IMG/VR virus record: IMGVR_UViG_3300046808_001357
Coordinates: 1 to 21,704 of that record
Reading direction: 5' to 3' (one strand)
Length of the DNA stretch: 21,704 nucleotides
DNA from: a virus
Notes under the pieces: model-generated
Databases searched by the model: none
Seen by the model: the letters and a program-made list of their open reading frames with translations, nothing else
What the model was told of the DNA's origin: nothing
Program-made: the position numbers and the translations under genes
Shown here: piece by piece, positions 1-5,873 of the stretch
Layout of the letters: the number at the start of each line of letters is the position of its first letter
Position numbering within the stretch: position 1 is the stretch's first letter

Positions 1-67
1 TTTTAATATACTGTTCGTTGTTTTTAGAACAATAGCCGACATAATATTGGTCGCTGTATGGTTTCAT
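1..67 (-). CDS. 5' end of a hypothetical phage gene (partial)
   Basis: Reading leftwards, an ATG at 67 opens a frame of 22 codons with no stop before the window edge; the peptide begins MKPYSDQYYVGYCSKNNEQY. It lies just beyond the two-way terminator that ends the 884-aa gene, and a TCTAAATA box sits 14 nt before the ATG, so it has the layout of a separate late transcription unit. There is no clear Shine-Dalgarno sequence, as for most genes here. Too little is present to name a function. The start is supported by position and context only. Confidence 0.55.
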   Translation of the reverse strand, partial: MKPYSDQYYVGYCSKNNEQYIK

Positions 68-81
68 TTCTAAATTTTAAT

Positions 82-89
82 TATTTAGA
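82..89 (-). promoter_or_regulatory. T4-like late promoter box (TCTAAATA)
   Basis: On the minus strand TCTAAATA lies 14 nt before the ATG at 67. It differs from the T4 late consensus TATAAATA at one base and from the local GATAAATA form at two. It lies between the terminator at 93-127 and the left-edge gene, where a promoter for that gene would be expected. Confidence 0.4.
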
Positions 90-92
90 GCG

Positions 93-127
93 AAAAAAAA
101 GGCCACCTTTTGAGTGGCCTTTTTTTT
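93..127. terminator. Bidirectional intrinsic terminator
   Basis: A GGCCAC stem (101-106) pairs with GTGGCC (114-119) around a 7-nt loop. It is flanked by eight A (93-100) and a T run from 120, so both strands read as stem plus U-tract. It ends the minus-strand 884-aa gene, whose stop is about 20 nt away, and would also stop plus-strand transcription arriving from the left. Confidence 0.85.
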
Positions 128-146
128 ATTTTTTTATTCCTGTATA

Positions 147-2801
147 TTAAACGTATTGAGGAATTTGAGCGCTTGGTTCGCCAGTCACTTGCTTTGCTCC
201 ATTGACTATCTTAACGCTATAATTTCTCTTCTCAGTTAATCCAGTTAACGTAAGAGTACGAACAGTGTTAGTATCTCCACCAGAATCATTTTTAGATGTA
301 AATGGTGATCCATTAACATATACTGTTGAAGATGTTTGGAGAGCTCCTGCAACCGATCCAAGTGTGTAAGAAACGGTCATTGTGCCGTTTGTGCATTGGC
401 CTTTAGTTCCAACGCAAGGCCGTGCTGGAGCTGCTGGAGTTAATGCAACAATTCTTGGATTAACCGGAGGAGGAATCGGAACAGCTGTTGGAAGAGGTGG
501 GAACGGAAGTGCCGTCACTGCCACATCAAAGCTTCTTCCTGCTGCATTAAACTTAAATCCAAACCAACCGAGACCTGGACGGGCCCATTGTACTCTTTCT
601 GCAAGTTGTCCTGGAGTTCTTCTCTTCATGCGAGCAGTCCACGTAACAGACTCTGTTCTGTAAAGACCTGTACCAGGGAAGAATAGTTCTCCTTGAAGAG
701 GGGTAGCTGGATCAAAATCTGCAATTCCAACGTTCGATAACGTATAAGGAATTCTTTGAACTCCTGCTGGCAAGTTTCTGCCTGTTACTGTTATTGTAAC
801 GAGATCTCCCTCTGTTACAGAAGCTGTGCCAGAGATTACATAATCTGCTGCTGGTGGTGGTGGCGGCTCTGGAGGAGCCTTGTCATAAATTCTGATTGTT
901 TTAGATGCAGTTTTGGATTCAGCGTCATCAACTGTGAATTTAAAGTCTTCGTAACCACCTTTTTTCTTGTCTTTGTTTTTAGCAAACTGAAATGTCCAGA
1001 TGTCCCGATATTCTCTTCCACCAACGGAGTTGAATACACCAGGTTTTGCTGCAAGATTTAATACGCCGCTCAACTTAGCAGGCACTGTGCCGTTGATTCT
1101 GTTGAAGTCTGCTAAATTAATGCCATTACCTGATACTGTCCAGTTAGCGTTTCTGTTACTAGAAATTTGTCCGCCGCCTACGCGATCGATCGTAAACGTT
1201 ACTGTTTCTCCTTCTCCAGCAGAAGCGGGACCATCAATTATGTACTGAACAGGAGGAGGATTATCAAAGATATCAATTTGTTTGCTTACCACAGGAGCAT
1301 CAGAAGGAGTGAAAGTAAGAGTAATTGTTTCTTTGCCTCCATTTCTCTTATCTTTGTTTTTGCTGAAGTCGATGGTAAATCTTGCTGAATAGTTATAACC
1401 TCCGTTAGAATTAACTGTGGTATCTATAGGAACTAACCGAACAATTCCACTTAAGCCCGCTGGTTTGACATCGTTGATTTCTCTGAAATCAGAAAGATTG
1501 ATTCCAGGACCTGAAATTGACCAAGGAATATCTATATGAGCTACTCTGGTATTCGTATTGATCTTCTTGAGCGTTTGTGTTAACATAACAGCTTCAATTG
1601 TATCATTGCGGCCGTCGAGTGAATAATAGACAGGTTCAGGTTTGTCAAACACTTTAACATTGTGGTTGATCACTTCTGATGTTCCTGTATCAAGAGAAAA
1701 TGTAACAAGCTCAGAACCGTTAAGTGTCTTGATTTTGTTTTTACCAAACTTAAATGAAACAGTGCCGCTATAAACAAGCGGAGAAGTAGAGATACGATTT
1801 AATGAAACATTGCCATTAAGAGAAGCTGGTGCTGTCCCATTAACTAAAGTAAAGTCAGCAAGACCTAATCCAGGACCAGTTAAATTCCAAGGACGAGATA
1901 AAGACGTTCCAACATCAGTTCCGCCTTTTCTGGATACCGTCAAAGTGACTAAGTCTCCTTCTGTTACAGAAACAGGTCCAGTAACATCAAAATCAATTGG
2001 TGGAATTGGATTGTTAGGAATTGGCGTTGATGTCGGCTTTGGTGGTAATGGAGTGGATGTTGGGTTTGGAGGAATTGGTGTAGGAGTTGGGCGTGGTGGA
2101 TTTGTTGGAACAGGGGTATTTGTCGGAACCATGGTTGGGTTCGGAGCCGGAGTGTCTGATGGTCTAGGTGTATTTGTTGGAAATGGAGTCGATGGAGGAC
2201 GTGGCGTCGATGCCGGAAACGGTGTTTGTGTAGGAGGAAGAGTAGCAACAGGAGGAGCAATCGGCTGAACTACGTCTGGATTTGCAATTACAATATCTTG
2301 AGTAGCGTAAATAATATAACCTTTGCCTGGCTCAAACGTATCAAATCCGTTACCTGCATTATAAGGACGATAAGAACGTAAAAACGAATTTGAATTGTTT
2401 GGAGAATAAACTAAATTAATTTTTGCGTTATGGGCATTAATTGGCTGAGAACGAGCAAAAGGATAAATGAAAATAGTTGGCTTACCTCTTTGTGCTGTAG
2501 AATTGCCCTTAATGGTTACATTAGCTGCAGTTGATTCAGCTAATGTAGCAGCAGCGCCCGGAAGAGTGATGGTAAAGCTTCCTTTAGCTAAAGCAATATA
2601 ACTTTCATTTGGCTTAAATGTGGAAAACGTATTAATTGGACCGGGTCTGTAAGCAGTAATTCCTGTTCCAGAAGAATTAATTGTTTGGACCTCAATAAGG
2701 TACTGGTTAAATTGTTTAATGTCAACCGCAACAGTACCATTGTTCTTTAAAAAGTTAAGTTTTCCTGTTTTGGAGTCGCCTGTTATATTGATTTGTCTCA
2801 T
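147..2801 (-). CDS. Large virion surface protein with tandem Ig/Calx-beta-like domains and a Thr/Pro linker
   Basis: This 884-aa protein is modular. Residues 30-80 and 126-173 hold two copies of a short module with the motif YRP...F.TF.P...YI.YA (for example FDTFEPGKGYIIYA). Residues about 180-269 are a Pro/Thr/Asn-rich linker. Three tandem domains follow (about 270-387, 390-514, 518-641). They share an opening E(G/A)..VT.T strand, a GPGINLADF-like motif, an NG..PA.L.G turn and an F...KNK motif (GKNKIK, SKNKDK, AKNKDK). A fourth diverged copy (652-765) again starts with SVTEGDLVT but lacks KNK. The C-terminus (781-884) resembles a fibronectin-III-like fold. There is no signal peptide or membrane segment. 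The domain fold is inferred from pattern (Calx-beta or Ig-like). A head-decoration or fibre-like surface role is inferred from this architecture and the neighbours. A GATAAATA box lies 12 nt before the ATG and a strong terminator follows. Confidence 0.8.
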   Translation of the reverse strand: MRQINITGDSKTGKLNFLKNNGTVAVDIKQFNQYLIEVQTINSSGTGITAYRPGPINTFSTFKPNESYIALAKGSFTITLPGAAATLAESTAANVTIKGNSTAQRGKPTIFIYPFARSQPINAHNAKINLVYSPNNSNSFLRSYRPYNAGNGFDTFEPGKGYIIYATQDIVIANPDVVQPIAPPVATLPPTQTPFPASTPRPPSTPFPTNTPRPSDTPAPNPTMVPTNTPVPTNPPRPTPTPIPPNPTSTPLPPKPTSTPIPNNPIPPIDFDVTGPVSVTEGDLVTLTVSRKGGTDVGTSLSRPWNLTGPGLGLADFTLVNGTAPASLNGNVSLNRISTSPLVYSGTVSFKFGKNKIKTLNGSELVTFSLDTGTSEVINHNVKVFDKPEPVYYSLDGRNDTIEAVMLTQTLKKINTNTRVAHIDIPWSISGPGINLSDFREINDVKPAGLSGIVRLVPIDTTVNSNGGYNYSARFTIDFSKNKDKRNGGKETITLTFTPSDAPVVSKQIDIFDNPPPVQYIIDGPASAGEGETVTFTIDRVGGGQISSNRNANWTVSGNGINLADFNRINGTVPAKLSGVLNLAAKPGVFNSVGGREYRDIWTFQFAKNKDKKKGGYEDFKFTVDDAESKTASKTIRIYDKAPPEPPPPPAADYVISGTASVTEGDLVTITVTGRNLPAGVQRIPYTLSNVGIADFDPATPLQGELFFPGTGLYRTESVTWTARMKRRTPGQLAERVQWARPGLGWFGFKFNAAGRSFDVAVTALPFPPLPTAVPIPPPVNPRIVALTPAAPARPCVGTKGQCTNGTMTVSYTLGSVAGALQTSSTVYVNGSPFTSKNDSGGDTNTVRTLTLTGLTEKRNYSVKIVNGAKQVTGEPSAQIPQYV
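1985..2265 (-). repeat. Thr/Pro linker-coding repetitive DNA (884-aa gene)
   Basis: An imperfect short-period repeat encodes residues about 180-270, made of TPxP, NPTSTP and PTNTP units. On the plus strand it reads as GG(A/T)GTNGG-type G/T-rich DNA. The same style of repeat recurs at 3215-3330 and 19984-20106. Confidence 0.75.
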
Positions 2802-2813
2802 AGGTTGTATTAT

Positions 2814-2821
2814 TATTTATC
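2814..2821 (-). promoter_or_regulatory. T4-like late promoter box (GATAAATA)
   Basis: Minus-strand GATAAATA, 12 nt before the ATG of the 884-aa gene; it differs from T4 TATAAATA only at the first base. By T4 geometry (last base at -6) the transcript would have a leader of about 7 nt. Confidence 0.65.
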
Positions 2822-2860
2822 AAATTGGTTTTAAATTTTTATTTGTTGTTTCACTACTTA

Positions 2861-3484
2861 CTACACTTCGATAGCAGAAACGGCCTCATATGTTCCGGTT
2901 TCATAATAAACGTCGCCGTTAAACAAGAAACCTTCAAATTCTAAGTCTGTGTCTGGGTATATGTTTGTAACATACCCGTACGTTAAGCCGATTCTGCCGT
3001 TATCAAATTGAACAACAGCTCTTGGTTCAGTATCAACGTGTATTATTAATTGTCTTAACACAGGAGCTCCGGTGAGAGTAACCATGTTTGCTGGCTCATA
3101 ATAAAATTTATCTCCAGAAATTAATCCGGCGTATGTAAGATCTAGATAGCTCTGATCAACCGGTTCTCCGTCAGCTAATGTTGCAGTAAAATAGCTTGAA
3201 TACTCAATAGAAGGAGGAGTCGGAGTTAAAGTTGGAACTATAGGAGTAGACGTCGGAGCTACAGGAGTCGGCGTTGGACCAACTATTGGAGTTGCTGTTG
3301 GTGTTGGAAGTATAGCTGTAGGAGTAGGAGTAACAATCCACGGAGCTCTCCATCCTCGTTCAGCACAAAATGACGTTAATGATTGAACGATTGTGTATAA
3401 AGAACTTACCTCAGAAAAATTTTCATTTATCTTGGTTCTAATATCATAGAGCTGTTCTCCGTTATTTAAAATTCGCATTGACAT
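2861..3484 (-). CDS. Virion/tail-associated protein with INENF-type N-terminus and Thr/Pro linker
   Basis: This 207-aa protein has three parts. Residues 1-45 contain IRTKINENFSEV, an IxxxINxNFxxV pattern common at the N-termini of phage tail-fibre and tail-associated proteins and also seen in the tail-fibre gene at 16838 (SAINSNFSQI). Residues about 52-91 are a TPTPTA-type repeat linker. Residues about 94-207 form a beta-rich acidic domain with two similar segments (SGDKFYYEP and NGDVYYETGTYE). I do not recognise the C-terminal domain. The N-terminus suggests a virion anchor carrying an exposed C-terminal domain; this is inference. Two ATGs lie at 3484 and 3478; the first is chosen because it gives the longer frame. 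An AATAAATA box is 6 nt upstream, there is no Shine-Dalgarno sequence, and the previous minus gene ends 19 nt upstream. Confidence 0.75.
   Translation of the reverse strand: MSMRILNNGEQLYDIRTKINENFSEVSSLYTIVQSLTSFCAERGWRAPWIVTPTPTAILPTPTATPIVGPTPTPVAPTSTPIVPTLTPTPPSIEYSSYFTATLADGEPVDQSYLDLTYAGLISGDKFYYEPANMVTLTGAPVLRQLIIHVDTEPRAVVQFDNGRIGLTYGYVTNIYPDTDLEFEGFLFNGDVYYETGTYEAVSAIEV
3215..3330 (-). repeat. Thr/Pro linker-coding repetitive DNA (207-aa gene)
   Basis: Imperfect tandem units encode TPTPTA, PTATP and TPTPVAPTST segments. The sequence on the plus strand (GGAGTNGGNGTNGG type) is close to that at 19984-20106. Confidence 0.75.
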
Positions 3485-3490
3485 ATTTTA

Positions 3491-3498
3491 TATTTATT
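3491..3498 (-). promoter_or_regulatory. T4-like late promoter box (AATAAATA)
   Basis: Minus-strand AATAAATA, 6 nt before the ATG at 3484, in the short gap after the 96-aa gene. T4 geometry would start the RNA about 1 nt before the ATG. Confidence 0.55.
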
Positions 3499-3503
3499 TG
3501 ACT

Positions 3504-3794
3504 TTACGTTTCTGACCAAATTAAAAAATCTCGCCAGTAGCTTGAATAATCTGACCAAGTTCCTTGAAATTGAGATTCATTCCATGTCAGCTCATCGTAC
3601 CACGCTCGAGAGTCGTCCCATCTAGTTCCAAAAGGCAGAGGGGTCGGAGTGGGGCCTGGCACAGGCGTTGGGAATTTCGAAAAGTCAGGGCCAGGTCTTC
3701 TTTGAGAAGCTGATGAAGAGACTCCTGCTCCACCAGCTCGTTGCAAACGCGTGACTCGCTTTCTTAATTTGTAATTGATTTGAAAACGGCCCAT
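3504..3794 (-). CDS. Small virion-type protein with Pro/Thr linker and a Trp-rich repeat
   Basis: This 96-aa protein begins with a basic segment (KLRKRVTRLQ, residues 9-18). A short FPTPVPGPTPTPLP linker covers residues 41-54. The C-terminus is rich in Trp, Tyr and Asp and looks like two copies of one unit (about 57-74 and 79-96): TRWDDSRAWYDELTWNES followed by GTWSDYSSYWRDFLIWSE. The Pro/Thr linker is the same style as in its two minus-strand neighbours, which supports a shared structural context. I do not recognise the family. An exact TATAAATA lies 15 nt before the ATG. The gene is divergent from the plus-strand gene at 3873. Confidence 0.7.
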   Translation of the reverse strand: MGRFQINYKLRKRVTRLQRAGGAGVSSSASQRRPGPDFSKFPTPVPGPTPTPLPFGTRWDDSRAWYDELTWNESQFQGTWSDYSSYWRDFLIWSET

Positions 3795-3809
3795 ATATAG
3801 TGTATATGC

Positions 3810-3817
3810 TATTTATA
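3810..3817 (-). promoter_or_regulatory. T4-like late promoter box (exact TATAAATA)
   Basis: Minus-strand TATAAATA identical to the T4 late consensus, 15 nt before the ATG at 3794. It sits in the 78-bp divergent intergenic region that also holds a plus-strand GATAAATA at 3858. Confidence 0.75.
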
Positions 3818-3857
3818 GGTAGAAATAAAATATTTTTTAGAAATTGTTTTGGATTTT

Positions 3858-3865
3858 GATAAATA
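3858..3865 (+). promoter_or_regulatory. T4-like late promoter box (GATAAATA)
   Basis: GATAAATA ending 7 nt before the ATG at 3873, divergent from the minus-strand box at 3810-3817. The expected leader under T4 geometry is about 2 nt. Confidence 0.6.
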
Positions 3866-3872
3866 AGATTTA

Positions 3873-4412
3873 ATGAGTAACTTTGATACATTGTTTGAAA
3901 AAGAGCTTGAAAGATTTCAGCAAGGCGGAATCATAGTCGGCGATCGCGTTCGTTTTAAAAAGGATGCATTAAAACTAGACTACATTGCTTCAAGAGCACG
4001 ATCTTATCAAGAGATTATCAAAGCTTGCATGGAGCCAAGCTTTGATTTAAATTTGAGAGTGGGAGCCGTTAAATCGATTTATCCTACATCTGCTACTAAT
4101 TTTCAAGCAGGCAATGCTGCTCCGGACGGGGTATTCTTAGATATCTATATTGAATATGCTCCAGGACTTTTCCGCAATCCAATGACTGTCCCGTTTGAAG
4201 CTGTGGACGTAATTGATGACGGAAACGAAAGAGGACCTATCCCAGACAGCTTCCGTCGCAAAAACAAAATTCACGGTCCAGAAGAAGTTAAAGCTGAGAC
4301 CGACAACACTGAGTCAAATATTAATTTGACCAACAAAAACGTTCAACTGCCAGGAGCAAACAAGTGGGATGACACCCAACCTGGTGGCGGAAATTTTAAA
4401 CCAAAACGCTAA
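3873..4412 (+). CDS. Unassigned phage protein, 179 aa
   Basis: I do not recognise the family. The first 120 or so residues look folded: an N-terminal helix (DTLFEKELERF), then GGIIVGDRVRFKKDALKLDY, which resembles the first strands of a small SH3-like beta barrel, and later a DGVFLDIYIEYAPG strand region. The last 50 residues are polar and low in hydrophobics (PDSFRRKN, ETDNTESN, QPGGGNFKPKR), probably a disordered tail. There are no signal peptide, membrane segments or enzymatic motifs. A GATAAATA box 7 nt before the ATG suggests late expression, unlike the RNR genes downstream, so it may be a virion or assembly component; that is inference. No terminator is visible before the next ORF. Confidence 0.75.
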   Translation: MSNFDTLFEKELERFQQGGIIVGDRVRFKKDALKLDYIASRARSYQEIIKACMEPSFDLNLRVGAVKSIYPTSATNFQAGNAAPDGVFLDIYIEYAPGLFRNPMTVPFEAVDVIDDGNERGPIPDSFRRKNKIHGPEEVKAETDNTESNINLTNKNVQLPGANKWDDTQPGGGNFKPKR

Positions 4413-4463
4413 AAATAAAATTTCCTCTATGAATTCTCTGGGCGTGAACTATACTCAAAAATA

Positions 4464-4652
4464 ATGAAGACTCTGTATTACAAATGCTTAGTTGTCTTTT
4501 TTTATTACACAGGAGATGTTGTGTGCAGATTTAATTTCAACAGCGCATTTGAACTTTATCAAAAATGTATGTCTCTATCCTTGTCTTTTGATGATAAGAT
4601 AGGAAACTGGTGGTGGAAAGAACCGTCTCCACTAAACAAAACAAATTTATGA
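4464..4652 (+). CDS. Small hypothetical protein overlapping nrdB by ATGA
   Basis: This is a 62-aa frame. Its TGA (4650-4652) overlaps the nrdB ATG (4649-4651) as ATGA, a typical translational-coupling arrangement. The peptide has a hydrophobic start (YYKCLVVFFYYTGDVVCRF), a polar middle and a WWWKEP motif near the end. I do not recognise it. It could be a small cytoplasmic phage protein; the single hydrophobic stretch contains charged and polar residues and is a poor membrane anchor. There is no Shine-Dalgarno sequence or late box. A TATACT hexamer at 4450-4455 could be a -10 element but has no convincing -35. Support is the overlap, plus the fact that without it almost 200 bp would be empty in a tightly packed genome. 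Confidence 0.55.
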   Translation: MKTLYYKCLVVFFYYTGDVVCRFNFNSAFELYQKCMSLSLSFDDKIGNWWWKEPSPLNKTNL

Positions 4653-5641
4653 AAACCTTAACTCGACCAAAAATATTCGACGAACAAATTGCTAGAAAAC
4701 CAGACTATTATCCGTGGGCTCAGGAATTTTCTCATGCTATTCATTCGGGGTTTTGGACGGATAGAGAATTTAACTTTAAATCAGACGTACAGCAATTTAA
4801 AGTTAATCTGACAGACCAAGAAAGAGAAATCATTGTGCGCACTCTTTCAGCTATTGGTCAAATTGAGATTGCAGTTAAGAAATTTTGGGCCCAATTAGGA
4901 AACAATCTCAAACACCCATCACTAGCCGACTTAGGATACGTCATGGCTAATACAGAAGTTATCCACAACAATGCATACGAAAGATTACTCGAAGTGCTTG
5001 GACTCGAGGAAGTCTTTGAAGAGAATCTTAAACTAGAGTGGATCCAAGGTAGAGTAAATTACCTACAAAAATACAACCACAAGTATTATAAAGATTCAAA
5101 AAAACAATACCTATATGCGATCATTTTGTTCACTTTGTTTGTCGAAAACGTCTCATTGTTTTCACAATTTTATGTTATCAACTGGTTTGCTCGATTTAAG
5201 AATGTTCTTAAAGACACTGACCAACAAGTTAAATACACAAGAAACGAAGAAAACCTTCATGCGTTAATTGGCATGAAGATTATCAACACTGTTAGAGAAG
5301 AATATCCAGAGCTGTTTGATGAAGAATTAGAAGAAAAAATTCATCATGAAGCAAAAGAAGCTTACGAAGCAGAAGCTAAAATTGTTGACTGGATGGTTAA
5401 TGGCATTCAACAAGACGGATTAACAGCACAGATTCTTAAAGAGTTTATTAAAAACAGAATTAATGAATCGCTCAAACAAATTAAATTTAAACCAGTTTTT
5501 GATGTTGATAAAGAATTATTAAAGGCTACAGTATGGTTTGATGAAGAACTACTCGGAAACAACCAAACTGACTTTTTTCATAGTCGACCAGTTGATTACT
5601 CAAAAAAATCACAATCGTTTGACGAAGAAGACCTTTTTTAA
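4649..5641 (+). CDS. nrdB: Class I ribonucleotide reductase small (radical) subunit NrdB
   Basis: Ferritin-like R2 subunit, 330 aa. It carries the diiron centre and tyrosyl radical that NrdA uses to reduce ribonucleotides to deoxyribonucleotides. By alignment to E. coli R2 from memory, the metal ligands are all visible: D46 (in FKSD), E103 and H106 (in TEVIHNNAY), E166 (in FVENVSLF), and E201 and H204 (in NEENLH). The radical tyrosine is Y110 and the radical-path Trp is probably W36 (SGFW). The acidic C-terminus (FDEEDLF) fits the tail that docks on NrdA. There is no N-terminal ATP-cone. The start is placed at ATG 4649 because it overlaps the upstream TGA; an in-frame GTG at 4610, with AGGA at 4601-4604, would add 13 residues and cannot be excluded. 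It precedes a 75-aa gene and nrdA, and there is no late box, consistent with early or middle expression. Confidence 0.95.
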   Translation: MKTLTRPKIFDEQIARKPDYYPWAQEFSHAIHSGFWTDREFNFKSDVQQFKVNLTDQEREIIVRTLSAIGQIEIAVKKFWAQLGNNLKHPSLADLGYVMANTEVIHNNAYERLLEVLGLEEVFEENLKLEWIQGRVNYLQKYNHKYYKDSKKQYLYAIILFTLFVENVSLFSQFYVINWFARFKNVLKDTDQQVKYTRNEENLHALIGMKIINTVREEYPELFDEELEEKIHHEAKEAYEAEAKIVDWMVNGIQQDGLTAQILKEFIKNRINESLKQIKFKPVFDVDKELLKATVWFDEELLGNNQTDFFHSRPVDYSKKSQSFDEEDLF

Positions 5642-5644
5642 TCT

Positions 5645-5872
5645 ATGACAGTTAAAGAGTTAATCGACCGTCTTTCAGTAGAAGACCATCACATGCGCGT
5701 TGTAGTACAAGGATATGAAACCGGCTATGACGAGCTTGAAAAAATTCGCTTCGTGCAAATAAGTCCCAATCTTAGTAAGGAAGAAAAAAAATGGGAAGGG
5801 GAATTCGATGAAGCTGCTCTCGTAACAGAAGACACAGAAGTGGCTTTGTGTTTTTTTAGAAAATCTTATTAA
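5645..5872 (+). CDS. Small conserved-type hypothetical protein between nrdB and nrdA
   Basis: This 75-aa protein starts 3 nt after the nrdB stop, and nrdA starts 1 nt after its own stop, so all three should be read from one transcript. The N-terminal helix (TVKELIDRLS), followed by a beta strand and a VVVQGYETGYDELEKI motif, resembles small hypothetical proteins of the kind '.VKELI..L........VVV.GYE.GYDD' that I recall from phages and bacteria; I know of no assigned function. The middle is highly charged (KEEKKWEGEFDE). No Shine-Dalgarno sequence is visible, so translation may be coupled to nrdB. Confidence 0.75.
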   Translation: MTVKELIDRLSVEDHHMRVVVQGYETGYDELEKIRFVQISPNLSKEEKKWEGEFDEAALVTEDTEVALCFFRKSY

Positions 5873-5873
5873 T

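Noticed and set aside
382-1388. Several plus-strand frames of 73-101 codons opposite the 884-aa gene
   Set aside because: Low-complexity or Cys/Trp-rich peptides without promoter or ribosome-site context, lying opposite a long well-supported gene.
1810-2268. A 152-codon plus-strand frame rich in Gly and Val that looks like a repetitive structural protein
   Set aside because: It is the exact antisense of the Thr/Pro linker region. ACN/CCN codons read in reverse give GGN/GTN, so the Gly/Val pattern is an artefact. The minus-strand frame has clear domains, a promoter box and a terminator.
4450-4455. TATACT as a -10 element for the 62-aa ORF/nrdB unit
   Set aside because: No -35 hexamer at a suitable distance. 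It remains a guess in AT-rich DNA.
4610-4648. GTG start for nrdB with AGGA upstream
   Set aside because: Not fully excluded, but the ATG at 4649 overlaps the upstream stop as ATGA, and the 13 extra residues (VERTVSTKQNKF) do not look like an R2 N-terminus.
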